A stretch of DNA of 50,288 nt from CAZKFN01 sp964552035. Its GTDB lineage: Bacteria; Bacteroidota; Bacteroidia; Flavobacteriales_E; Vicingaceae. The DNA lies in the NCBI GenBank assembly GCA_964552035.1, contig CAZKFN010000007.1, positions 1 through 50,288 of the forward strand. The letters run 5' to 3'. This document shows positions 10,014-20,000 of the stretch, piece by piece; the first letter of the stretch is position 1; each line of letters begins with the position of its first letter. Position numbers and translations under genes: made by a program. Below the pieces are notes generated by a model, which saw only the letters and a list, made by a program, of their open reading frames with translations, was not told the origin of the DNA and ran no database searches.

Positions 10014-10048
10014 TAAAATAAAAAAGCCCGATGTGAAAACATCGGGCT
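10014..10048 (-). terminator. Rho-independent terminator of the mlaE-mlaF-like operon
   Basis: A perfect 10-bp stem (AGCCCGATGT / ACATCGGGCT, 10025-10034 with 10039-10048) closes a 4-base loop. Read on the minus strand it is followed by TTTTTTATTTTA, so it best serves the leftward ABC operon ending at 10131. It may also stop the rightward gene ending at 9997, though its U-tract in that direction is poor. Confidence 0.8.
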
Positions 10049-10130
10049 ATATAGTTGTGAAGAGTTTTTAAAATTAGAGGATTATTTTATATAAGCTATT
10101 AAAGTAATTGGGTTGTATTATTCAAAGGAT

Positions 10131-10886
10131 TTAATTTTCTCCTTCTTTTAACTTTTTCATTAAATCAGAGGCAAAAACAAAATCCAGCAACTCCTTTTCT
10201 TTACTTTTAAAAATAACATTTTTGTTGCCCTCCCAATGTTTTTTACCTTCATGAATAAAAAGGATATTTTCCCCAATTTCTAAAACAGAATTCATATCAT
10301 GAGTCACAACTATCGTTGTCATTTTGTATTCGTGCGTAATTTCTTGTATAAGATTGTCAATAACAATAGCAGTTTGTGGGTCTAGGCCAGAGTTAGGTTC
10401 GTCACAGAAAAGATATTTTGGTTTTAATACTATTGCACGAGCTATCCCAACTCGTTTTTGCATTCCTCCACTAATTTCTGCAGGGTATCTTTCATTGACC
10501 CCATGTAAACTTACCCTATCTAAACAAAAATTCACTCTATCAGTCATTTCTTTTTCACTCATTTTAGAGTGCATTCTTAAGGGAAACTTTATGTTTTCTT
10601 CTACTGTTTGAGAATCGAAAAGGGCACCACCTTGGAATAACATGCCAATCTCTTTTCTAATGTTTTTGCGAGACTCTATATCCATTTTAGTGAAGCTTTT
10701 GCGATCATAAATAACTTCTCCAGACGTAGGTTCGATTAAACCAACAATACATTTTACTAGAACCGATTTTCCTGAGCCACTTTTCCCAATGACAAGGTTG
10801 GTTTTTCCACTTTGAAATTCAAAGTCAATGCCTTTTAATACCTCCCTTCCATTAAATGACTTGGATATGTTCTTAACTTCTATCAT
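10131..10886 (-). CDS. ABC transporter ATP-binding protein, MlaF type
   Basis: This 251-residue ABC ATPase pairs with the MlaE-type permease upstream. MlaFE-type systems move phospholipids between inner and outer membranes. It shows Walker A (VIGKSGSGKSVLVKCIVGL), a Q-loop (GMLFQGGALFDSQTVEENI), the signature ISGGMQKRVGIARAI, Walker B (YLFCDEPNSGLDPQTA) and the switch histidine (VVTHDMNSV). GGALFDSQTVEENI together with EISGGMQKRVGIARA is characteristic of the MlaF/Ttg2A subfamily. Its ATG overlaps the permease stop (TAATG), indicating translational coupling. An MlaD-type MCE partner is not adjacent in the window. A strong terminator lies about 80 bases beyond its stop. Confidence 0.9.
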   Translation of the reverse strand: MIEVKNISKSFNGREVLKGIDFEFQSGKTNLVIGKSGSGKSVLVKCIVGLIEPTSGEVIYDRKSFTKMDIESRKNIRKEIGMLFQGGALFDSQTVEENIKFPLRMHSKMSEKEMTDRVNFCLDRVSLHGVNERYPAEISGGMQKRVGIARAIVLKPKYLFCDEPNSGLDPQTAIVIDNLIQEITHEYKMTTIVVTHDMNSVLEIGENILFIHEGKKHWEGNKNVIFKSKEKELLDFVFASDLMKKLKEGEN

Positions 10887-11626
10887 TAGATTAACAGTAT
10901 TTGAGTCAGTACATAATTTACAATTAAAATAACAATGCTACTTGTTACCACTCCTCTCGTACTTGCTTCACCAACTGCCAGAGATCCACCTTTAACGGTG
11001 TAGCCATAATATGCTGGTATAGAGGTGATAATAAAGGCGAAAAATAGGGATTTAATTAGAGCATAGGTTACACTGAAAATTTTGAATTCATATTGTATTC
11101 CATAAATATATTCCGATACACTAACAACAGATGTAAACATAGCGATTAAATAACCTCCAAATAAGCTGACAAACATACTCCAGATAACTAGAAAGGGGAG
11201 CATTAGAATTGTAGCAAATATTTTTGGCACAATGATGTATGAAGCGGAATTAACCCCCATGATTTCTAATGCATCGATTTGCTCGGTCACCCGCATTGTG
11301 CCTATTTCTGATGCAATGTTAGATCCTATTTTCCCTGCTAGAATTAAAGCTATAATTGTTGTTGAAAATTCTAAAATAATGGATTGACGTGCAGCAAAGC
11401 CAACCGTATAGGATGGTATAATTGCACTATCAATATTAGAGGCTGTTTGTAGAGTAATAACAGCACCCATAAAAATAGATATAACAGTTATAATACCCAA
11501 GGAGCCAAGAGCTAGAGAATCGATTTCTTGAATCAACTGCTTTCTATATAAAGATAGTTTAGTTGGACGCATGAAAACGCGTCTCATTAGCATAAAGTAT
11601 GCACCTATATTTCGGAGTATTTCCAT
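10886..11626 (-). CDS. MlaE-type ABC transporter permease
   Basis: This is the integral-membrane subunit of a lipid-transporting MlaFE-type complex. The 246-residue product has five or six hydrophobic segments and the hallmark MlaE stretch GKIGSNIASEIGTMRVTEQI followed by DALEIMGVNS. The near-C-terminal GYTVKGGSLAVGEASTRGVV is also typical. I placed the start at the ATG at 11626; a TTG two codons upstream is in frame but unnecessary. The gene overlaps the ATPase gene by one base, forming a two-gene operon that ends in the terminator near 10030. The substrate is probably phospholipid, inferred from the family only. Confidence 0.9.
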   Translation of the reverse strand: MEILRNIGAYFMLMRRVFMRPTKLSLYRKQLIQEIDSLALGSLGIITVISIFMGAVITLQTASNIDSAIIPSYTVGFAARQSIILEFSTTIIALILAGKIGSNIASEIGTMRVTEQIDALEIMGVNSASYIIVPKIFATILMLPFLVIWSMFVSLFGGYLIAMFTSVVSVSEYIYGIQYEFKIFSVTYALIKSLFFAFIITSIPAYYGYTVKGGSLAVGEASTRGVVTSSIVILIVNYVLTQILLI

Positions 11627-11719
11627 AATCAATTAACAGCTAAAGTAATTATTAATTTGCTTAGAACCTTGATTTTAATAGATAGATAATTAACAATACG
11701 ATATGAATAAAATTAATAG

Positions 11720-11751
11720 TTTGGTTTAGTTGAAAATAAGTACTAAGTTTG
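11720..11751 (+). promoter_or_regulatory. Promoter of tRNA-fMet (TTTG-20 bp-TAAGTTTG)
   Basis: A -33 element TTTG at 11720-11723 and a -7 element TAAGTTTG at 11744-11751, separated by 20 bases, match the Bacteroidota housekeeping consensus. The tRNA begins 42 bases downstream of the -7 box. Confidence 0.65.
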
Positions 11752-11793
11752 CACTCCTTAAGAAAGGTAGTACATAATAAAATAAAGATATAT

Positions 11794-11842
<49 letters not shown>

Positions 11843-11866
<24 letters not shown>

Positions 11867-11934
11867 CTAAAAAGCCTCAACAAGTTGGGGCTTTTTTTAT
11901 TATTAGTGGGATTGCTTTATACTACATATGTTTT
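11843..11934 (+). repeat. Direct repeat copy 1 (tRNA-fMet 3' end + terminator + GIY-YIG start)
   Basis: This 92-base unit recurs at 12169-12260 with one mismatch (A versus G just before the terminator stem). It covers the last 24 bases of tRNA-fMet, the terminator hairpin and the first codons of the GIY-YIG gene (as far as ACATATGTTTT). The two copies start 326 bases apart, and the endonuclease body lies between them. Confidence 0.95.
11873..11899 (+). terminator. Rho-independent terminator of tRNA-fMet
   Basis: The stem AGCCTCAA / TTGGGGCT (one G-T pair) around a CAAG loop is followed by seven T residues, six bases after the tRNA end. It lies inside direct repeat copy 1 and just ahead of the GIY-YIG gene, which would need read-through or its own promoter to be expressed. 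Confidence 0.85.
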
Positions 11935-12196
11935 GTATTCGCTGAGTTACAATAAGATTTATATTGGCTATACCTCTAATTTAGAGCAACGGATGTTGTC
12001 TCACAATAAACTGTCTAGAAAAGGCTATACATTTCGATATCGTCCATGGATAATAGTATTCACTGAAGAATATAGGACAAAAAAGGAAGCAATGGATAAA
12101 GAGAAGTCATTAAAAGGCTCACGAGGTCGGGCCTATATATGGTCGGAGCAATCTCGTCGTGGAATCATTTGGTTCGAGTCCAATCCCCGCTACTAA
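11912..12196 (+). CDS. Small GIY-YIG family endonuclease
   Basis: GIY-YIG nucleases cut DNA through a small alpha/beta domain. The product, about 94 residues, shows the two-part motif as YVLYS ... KIYIGYTSN, then the conserved LEQRMLSHN with its catalytic arginine, RPWIIVFTEEYRTKKEAM, and the metal-binding glutamate region MDKEKSLKGSRGRAYI. This is the small stand-alone YhbQ/COG2827-like type. No ATG precedes the domain; TTG at 11912 gives the expected N-terminus, and GTG at 11906 is the alternative. The last 15 residues and the stop codon are read from a degenerate tRNA-fMet copy and direct repeat copy 2. It follows the tRNA terminator without a recognisable promoter, so expression is uncertain and it may be decaying. 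Confidence 0.65.
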   Translation: MLYTTYVLYSLSYNKIYIGYTSNLEQRMLSHNKLSRKGYTFRYRPWIIVFTEEYRTKKEAMDKEKSLKGSRGRAYIWSEQSRRGIIWFESNPRY

Positions 12197-12260
12197 AAGG
12201 CCTCAACAAGTTGGGGCTTTTTTTATTATTAGTGGGATTGCTTTATACTACATATGTTTT
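12169..12260 (+). repeat. Direct repeat copy 2 (tRNA-fMet 3' fragment + terminator)
   Basis: Identical to 11843-11934 in 91 of 92 bases. It carries only the 3' 24 bases of the tRNA, so it is not a functional tRNA. The similarity ends abruptly after ACATATGTTTT, where copy 1 continues into the GIY-YIG gene and copy 2 into non-coding AT-rich DNA. Confidence 0.95.
12200..12224 (+). terminator. Duplicated rho-independent terminator after the GIY-YIG gene
   Basis: The stem GCCTCAA / TTGGGGC with a CAAG loop and seven T residues is the repeat-copy-2 twin of the tRNA-fMet terminator. It begins 4 bases after the GIY-YIG stop codon and so would end its transcript. Confidence 0.8.
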
Positions 12261-12306
12261 AGTTTTATTGAATATTAAGTTAATTATTTTACATAAAATG
12301 GCAAAT

Positions 12307-12321
12307 TACCAAAATTTGGTA
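12307..12321. promoter_or_regulatory. Perfect 7-bp inverted repeat upstream of the surface-protein operon
   Basis: TACCAAA-A-TTTGGTA is an exact inverted repeat about 64 bases before the ATG at 12385. It contains a TTTG that could be a -33 element, but no good TAnnTTTG follows in the AT-rich stretch. It could be an operator; no regulator is encoded nearby. Confidence 0.35.
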
Positions 12322-12384
12322 TTGTTTATTATATAATATTATATATATTAGCGCTTAAATTTTTTTAAAACGTCATTATTTAAT

Positions 12385-14079
12385 ATGAGCATAAGAGTTT
12401 TTTTACTTTTAATATGCATTTGCTTTGCTTTCTTTAAAGTAAGAGCACAAGATTTAGAGAATGTTGGCAGTGATATAAAAGAGATAGTAAAGGTTAATGG
12501 ATCTTTTAACTTAGGCTTAGGTTACTATAATGTTAAAGGGATAGATAATAGAAGAGCACCCTTTAGTTGGTATTTAGCTGGAGCTCCTACACTTTCAGTA
12601 GGTGGATTTAATATGCCTTTTAGTGCTATGGTTAGCGAGCAAGAGCGAACCTTTCAGCAACCATTTAATCAAGTAGGAGCAAGTCCTTATTACAAATGGG
12701 CAAAACTACATCTTGGGTATAGAAATATTGTATTTAGTGATTATACCTTAGCCGGAGCCACATTTTTGGGTGGCGGAATAGAATTAAGTCCTGGTAAATT
12801 TCGTTTTTCGGCATTTCATGGAAGATTAAGAAGGGCAGTTGATGAAGATACAAATCTTACATTTACTGTTTTACCTTCATACAAAAGGATGGCTTCGGGG
12901 ATGAACATTGGTTTAGGTTCTTCAAAAAACTCCTTTGAAATAAGTTTACTTAGGTCTAGAGATAAAATAGGGAGTACTCAAATTATAAGTAGAAATTATG
13001 ATATAAAGCCAGAAGATAATTTAGTATTAGGTCTTAAGAATCAACTTACCATAATGAAAAAACTAAAGTTTGGTTTTGATGCAGCTGTAAGCTTTATTAC
13101 TCACAACCGTACTTTAGGAGCAATTGAACTCGAGGAAGTTATAGAAAATGACTTCTTAACTAGTTTAGCTAATAATTTTATAGAAATTAATCCAAGCTCA
13201 AAAGCAAAGTTTGCAGGGAATGCTTTTTTAGAATACCGTGAAAAAAATTGGCGGTTAAAATATTTAGCAAAATATGTAGAATCCGATTTTATATCACATG
13301 GGGCAAACTATATACAAGACGATTTAATTCAGCATACGCTCAGTCCTTCCTTTTCATTATTTAGAAGGAGAGTTAACTTTAATTTAAGTGGTGGATATCA
13401 AAGGGATAATTTAAACAATTATAAAAAAGCAACTACTGAAAGAGTTATCGGAAGTGCTTCTGTCAATTTTACTCCTTTAAAAAGGATGATGACTACACTT
13501 TCATATTCCAATTATGGAACCAATCAAACCAGTGGCCTTGTTCAATTAAATGATTCTATACGAATGAGTTTGGTTAATTCTTCAATTGGTTCTTCCATAA
13601 GCTATCAGATTCCTACAGAAAGAACCTCTAATCAGATAGTTTTTAATTATCAGCAAAATAAAGTACTGGATAGAAATGAATTTAGTAGGAAGTATTCAGA
13701 AAGTAATATAAATTTTTATAACCTCTCTTATTCTTTAGGGATTAATAAAGCTAAAATAAGCATAAGTATAGGATCTAACTATTCTGATGTTAAGACCTAT
13801 TTAAATAATATTGAAACCTATGGAGGGACGCTAGGCATAAATAAAACTTTCTTTAAAAATAAACTCAGAGTTCATAATTCTTTAAACTATCAACAAAGAT
13901 TTATAAATAAAGAGAAAAATGGACACATTATAAGTAATAACACCAGCATAAATTTACAATTGAAAAGCAAACATTCTATAGGACTTATATTCACTTTAAT
14001 AAAAAACACTACTACAGTTCAAGCATATAGTGTTTTTAATGAACAAAGGATACAATTTACTTATGGATTTAATTTTTAA
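12385..14079 (+). CDS. Predicted outer-membrane beta-barrel protein
   Basis: The 564-residue product starts with a clear signal peptide (SIRVFLLLICICFAF, cleavage probably after RAQ). The rest alternates polar and hydrophobic/aromatic residues in short strands with glycines (FNLGLGYYNV, LHLGYRNIVF, SFSLFRRRVNFNLSGGYQ) and ends in IQFTYGFNF, a terminal phenylalanine typical of outer-membrane beta-barrels. There is no TonB box or plug domain that I recognise. It is the first gene of a three-gene cluster: the 2277-residue gene begins 11 bases after its stop. By position and structure it may be an export pore or an anchor for the two large secreted proteins, but this is inference; I cannot name the family. 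Confidence 0.7.
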   Translation: MSIRVFLLLICICFAFFKVRAQDLENVGSDIKEIVKVNGSFNLGLGYYNVKGIDNRRAPFSWYLAGAPTLSVGGFNMPFSAMVSEQERTFQQPFNQVGASPYYKWAKLHLGYRNIVFSDYTLAGATFLGGGIELSPGKFRFSAFHGRLRRAVDEDTNLTFTVLPSYKRMASGMNIGLGSSKNSFEISLLRSRDKIGSTQIISRNYDIKPEDNLVLGLKNQLTIMKKLKFGFDAAVSFITHNRTLGAIELEEVIENDFLTSLANNFIEINPSSKAKFAGNAFLEYREKNWRLKYLAKYVESDFISHGANYIQDDLIQHTLSPSFSLFRRRVNFNLSGGYQRDNLNNYKKATTERVIGSASVNFTPLKRMMTTLSYSNYGTNQTSGLVQLNDSIRMSLVNSSIGSSISYQIPTERTSNQIVFNYQQNKVLDRNEFSRKYSESNINFYNLSYSLGINKAKISISIGSNYSDVKTYLNNIETYGGTLGINKTFFKNKLRVHNSLNYQQRFINKEKNGHIISNNTSINLQLKSKHSIGLIFTLIKNTTTVQAYSVFNEQRIQFTYGFNF

Positions 14080-14090
14080 TCATTAAAAAA

Positions 14091-17000
14091 ATGAAAAACT
14101 TTTTTGTTATTTTATTTACGCTTATTTCCTTATTTAGTTATTCACAAAAAAACTATATTGATGTAACAACTCATGCTATTCCGCCTTTTTCTAATAGAAT
14201 AGACAAGCTGATTGATAGCGAGAATTTTACAACCTTTTTGAAAAACAATACCAACAATCATTTGACAGCTAAATTTTATATTGCTATCAAAAAGGATGGC
14301 TCGGAGATTTTTAGAACTAATGAGAGTTTTGCATTAAAAAATCCAATTACTTTAATGCCCAGCGAAGGTAAGATGTTTGATTGGGGACAGTTTGGACAGA
14401 TTAGTTACAATGATTTAATAATGCTTCCTGAGGCTGAAAAAATGGGTTTAAATGAGATTGATTTTTTAAGAACAGGGAGGCTTCCAGAAGGGATGTATGA
14501 GTTTTGCATCAGTCTGTTTGATTATACCAACCAAGATCAAGAACAATGGAACATTCCAGAAACTAGTTGTGCTAAAATGAATTTAACTGATTTTGAGCCT
14601 CCACAAATCATATCAATAAATGGTGCTAATTGCGGTGAAGCTATAAAAGCTAGCCAACCTCAATTTGTAGGTTTTACATGGCTTTCACCAGCAGGATTTA
14701 CTGGATTATTGGATTATGAAGTTGAAATTGTAGAGGTTTTCCCTAATGTAAAGGAAGATTATGATGCGATGTTTTCGGCTACTAGTCCACCTTTTATTAA
14801 AGAGATTACCAATATGACATCCTTTATTATTGCGTTAGAGCACCCTACTTTAAAAAAGGGGGCAAGGTATGTTTTAAGAGTGAGGGCAATAGATCCGTCT
14901 AAAAATTCCTCTTTTAGGAATAATGGATATAGTGAGATTTGTTCTTTTGTTTTTGGTGAAGAGTCTGATGAAATTTTACCTTCAAATATCAGCAGCAATA
15001 TACTATACCCTGAACTTAATGATACGATTCCTTTTCCTAACCCACTATACTTTATAAAGTGGGATCCCTATTTACAAAATGTAGAAAATATAAAGGCTAA
15101 ATATATAATTAAAGAGAACAATCAAGATATAGATGAGTTTGATGTTGAGATTGATGCAAAAGATGGAATTGTAAAAGAATTAGAGAATAAAAATAATAAT
15201 AAAGAAATTAGTGAAGATATAGCTAATCAAATTATTCTAGGAAATTATTCAGAGAGAAGAAAGTTAGATTTATTAGAAAAAGGGAAAGAATATACAGTTG
15301 ACGTAAAGATTGATTTTAAGCTAAAAGGTGATCCTGTAGTTCAAAGTATTAATGAATCGAGCACTTTTGTTTATGGGATGCCCTCTGCAAAAGTTGAAAT
15401 TCAATCTGAAAAGCCTAATATTAAAGAAAAAACAACTTTTAAAATAAATTATCTAAACAAACCTAATCCGCTTATTAGTTCTTTTAAAGAGTTAGATAAA
15501 CTAATAGAAACTTATGAGTTTGACTCTACTTTATATGTAAATGAAAGGGCATTGCTTGAGATAAGCCCTCAGGAAGATTTTGATTCTATTTGGTATAAAA
15601 AAACAGCTTCTATTGAAAAAGAAATAACGATTACAAACTCTTCTCCTTATACCTCGATTACTGAAATTTATGAAGATATTGACTTTGATATTAAAATTAA
15701 AGAAACGGGTACGTGGTATGCAAGAGTAAAATGGTTGAATGTTTTACCTAATGATACGAGTTCAATTGACAGCTCAGAGGTAAAAGAGGATAATTTACAG
15801 ACTAAGGCTGTTAAAAGCTATTACACGAGTAAAGCGACAAAATTCACTGTAGATGATGGCGTTGATAGAGAGGATAGTGATTGTCAACCAGAAGGATGTA
15901 ATTATCCTCCTATAGCAATAAATGAAGTTGTGCCCGCTGACTCTGTAGTTGTGGGAACGGAGCTAGATATAGGATACCATAAACTTAAGATTACAAAATT
16001 AGATTCTGAAAGTTCCCCTTATAGTGGAGAGGGAATTATAAAAATTAATCCTTTTCCTCAAATAAACTTTGCAAATATTCCTGTTAAAGTAAAGTTTTCA
16101 AAACTTAAAGTAAATCAAGATTTAAGAGTTTATGCTGGAAAAGCAGAAACTATAGATGGAAGTGGTTTATTTACTGATAAAACTTCGGAAAAGGTTGGGC
16201 AAATGCTAGCTGATAGTATTGATAATCAAAATACGATTAAGGATTTTGTACAGAATGCGGGGAGTTATGTGGAAAGTCAATTTGAGGATGATGTGGGAAT
16301 GCCAATGCCAATTGGCTTTGTGGATAATAAGTATGGAGATGTAGAATATAAATTAGCCATTGCTAGTATTGTGTTTGATGCTGAAAGTGCTAATATGAAT
16401 GTTGTTATGGGTGTAAATACCCCTCAATTAGCAAATTATCTAGATTTTTATGCCAAGGATGTTTGTCTCAAACCTGGAGGGATATCTGTTGCAAAAATAG
16501 ATTTAATTCTAATGGGTGATAGGGAAATGAATATAGGAAGTTCAATGAAGCTAGTTCTCTCAGGAGCAAAGTCATTAGAAGATGAAAAATCTAAAGTAGA
16601 ATGGGATTGTAAGGGGTTAAAAAATATAAATTTAGCTGGTTATGTTGAATTAGATTCTAATATTATATACGCAGAGGGTGATAATATTAAAAATGTAGAG
16701 GATAAGATTATTAAAGCAAACTTTAATGTAAATATTCAAAAATGGACAGATTTTATTGTAGACCTAGGTGTAAATAAGGCCTTTGAAGTAAAAGGTCTTC
16801 CTAATTGGTCTTTTAATGCAGATAATATTTCTCTTGACCTAAGTTCTAATAAAAATGTAAGTGGAATGAGTTTCCCAGATGATTATGAAGGTGATAAGAG
16901 CAATGAATGGCAAGGTATATTCTTTAAAAATATTCAAGTAAAAACTCCGAGAGGGTTTGAGGATATTGAAAATCAAGAAGAAAGGCTAACCTTTGAATTG

Positions 17001-20000
17001 AAGAGTATGCTCATTGACAGAACTGGGGTTTCTTTTCATATGAATAATGAAAATTTACTTTCTTTAGAAAAAGGAAGATTTGGAGACTGGGCTTTGTCAA
17101 TTAGCTCAATTGATATAAAAGTATTGTCGAATGCATTTCAACAAGGAAAAATTAAAGGTCAACTAAAGGTGCCATTAGATACAGCAGCTGCATTTGAGTA
17201 CGATATGATGGTTGACTATTCCTCTGATAGTTTAGATAGAAAACTTTCTTATAGTACTACAGTTAAGGGAATTGATGAGCTGGATGTGCCTATGTGGAAA
17301 GCCAAGTTTACTTTATTACCAAACTCTCATGCGAAATTTTATTACGATTCCAAAGATTCTATTTTTACCGAGTTAAAATTAAATGGTCAGTTTGGAATTA
17401 AAGGCAAACTGCCTTTAGTAGGAGATTTAAATTTCTCAGCTATAAAATTTCAAGATTTTAAAATAGGAGCAGCAGGTAAAGTAGGAAGTATGGACTCGTT
17501 GATTTTTAATATGGGGAGTGTCTCTTTTGCTAGTCCTGCAAAGAGTATTGGAGGCTTCCCAGTTAATTTTAATGAAGTTAAAACAATAACAAAAAGAGAA
17601 ATTATCAATGAAGAACGAACAAGTTTACTTGGTTTGCAAATTGATGTGGATGTTAGCTTAAATATGGGTGCAAATAGTTTTGGGGGTGGTACAAAAATGA
17701 AATTATGGGCTAGACAAACAAAAGATCAAGGAATTTTAGGATTTAAATATCATGATTTTAATATTGATTCTATAGGAATTAGTGGGAAAATTAGTGTATT
17801 AGAAGTTAGTGGTGGCTTGAACTTTTATGATGAAGATTCAGTTTATGGAAAAGGGATGAAAGGGCATTTAAATGCATCATTTACCCCTGGAATTCAATTG
17901 GGCGCTATGGGCTATTTTGGAACTATGACTCAAGGGAATAGTGAATATAAATATTGGGGTGTTTTTGGCAATGTATCTTTAACTAGTGGTATTCCAATTT
18001 TAGCTGCCTTTGAAATAAATGGCTTTGGGGGAGGAGCTTATAATAATATGGAACTAATTCTTCCTGAATCTCCTCCAGTTTCTAGGGTAGTAAATCAAGC
18101 TTCTACAGATTTGATTCCAACCTTAAGACCAAAGAATAATGTTTTTGGATTTAGAGCAACCGTTTTTGCACAAAGTTTCCCTGGAGGTGAGTCTTGGAAA
18201 GCATCTTTGAGTTTAGGTGCCGAAATTAAAAAATCTGACTTTTCTGTCAATAACATTAATTTGCAAGGAAACATGTGGGTTATGGCAGATAATAATCCTG
18301 CTGAAGGTAATCCTCAGGCTGCATTTTGGGCAGGTGCATTTATTAATTATGATTTTATTCAAGAGCAATTTGACGGGAATTTTTCTTTTTATCTGAACAA
18401 AGAGTTGACAGGAAACTCATCTATAGTCGGGATACATGGAAATGATAGAGCTGGAAATATATTAATGCATTATTCTAAAGAAAATTGGTTTGTATATGCT
18501 GGTCAACCTAAAGATAGAATAGGAGCTAAATTATCTAGTCCTGAAATTAGTTTAAATGGATACTTTGTCACAGGAACCAATGTGCCGGGCATTCCAGATT
18601 TGCCCAAAAAGATATCTAATGTATTTCCTCAAGCTAAAATTCCCAATAGAAGTAGTGAAATTAATAGTGGTAAAGGCTTTGGATTTGGTGCTGAGTTTGA
18701 AATTCAAACAGGTGATAAGAAGTTTTTATTTTTAAAAGCTAACTTAGATTTAATAGCAGGCTTTGATATGTCTTTATTGAAATATACTGATGCTAGTTGC
18801 GATGGGCTTAATACAGTTAAAATAGGAATTGATGGTTGGTATGCCTTAGGGCAAGTATACTCATTTTCAGAAGGGGCAATCCATGCTGATTTTATGTTCT
18901 TTAACAAAGAGTTGTCTCTTGAAGTGCTTCAGGTACAGGGTGGTTTAAAGCTTTCTGCTGGAATTCCATCGCCTACTTGGCTAAGCGGAAATATAAAAGG
19001 GAATTACTCGGTACTAGGAGGTAAAGTAAAAGGGGATTTCGACTTTGAATTACAAATTGGAGAAGAGTGTAGACCCAGCTATATTCAAGAAAGCCCAGTT
19101 GTTGATTTAAAAATAGTCGCAGATAACTTTCCAAAAGAAAACACAACGGGACATGATATTTTTACTATGCCTGAAATCCTATTAAACTTTAAACGTAATG
19201 AAGTATTTGAAATAGAAATAGTAGATAACAAAGGGAAAGAGGTTACTAAAGAGTTTAGAGCTGTTGTAAATTATAAATTAAAAGAAGGGAATAAAGAGCT
19301 TTCTACAACCACTGAAGCTTCTATGGAAAATGGTGCAGAGAGACTTAAAATAATCCTCAGTAGTGGAGAGCCCTTACGACCCTACCAATCCTATAATTTA
19401 GAGTTAGAAGAGTATTTCCAAGAAAAAAAATCAAATAATAAATGGGCAACTATAAAAGATAAAGACGGGAAAAAATTAATAACAAATCGAACCATTAAAT
19501 TTATGACCGGTGGAATTCCACCAACTATTCCTGAACAACTGGTAGTTTCTATGACTCCCGAAATTAGAGAAAACTTTTTTATGAAAGGAGAGAGTGAAAA
19601 GGTTGACAACTCTATAAATAGACCTAGTCAAAGAACATCTGGCTCTAATTTAAACGACAGGATAATAAATAAGCTGAATACTTCAAGCTCAGCCGATAAA
19701 AAGCTTACATATTCAAAAATACCAGCTAAAGTTTTTAAAGCTTCTTTTAGTTATAATTTGAAGAGCACTTACTTTATAGATAGTATGGTAGTTGGTGAAA
19801 GAACATTAAGAGAGAGATTAATGGGAGCAGAACCATATATAAAGTCCAAAGCAGAATATTGGATGACGATAACAAATTTGCAAACTAATGAAGTTGAAAT
19901 AGAAGAAAAAATAAGAGTTTCTTCTAATGGGAGGTCTGTTGATGGAATTAAAGCCTTTAATAGTTTGAAAAACAACATGCTATATAAATTAAATATTATA

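Noticed and set aside
12139..12260. Possible second tRNA-fMet gene
   Set aside because: Only the T arm and acceptor 3' strand are intact; the 5' acceptor strand, D arm and anticodon arm are missing or deleted, so it cannot fold as a tRNA.
12139..12336. 65-residue plus-strand ORF after the GIY-YIG gene
   Set aside because: It reads the tRNA fragment and terminator of repeat copy 2 and then AT-rich DNA; it is a by-product of the duplication.
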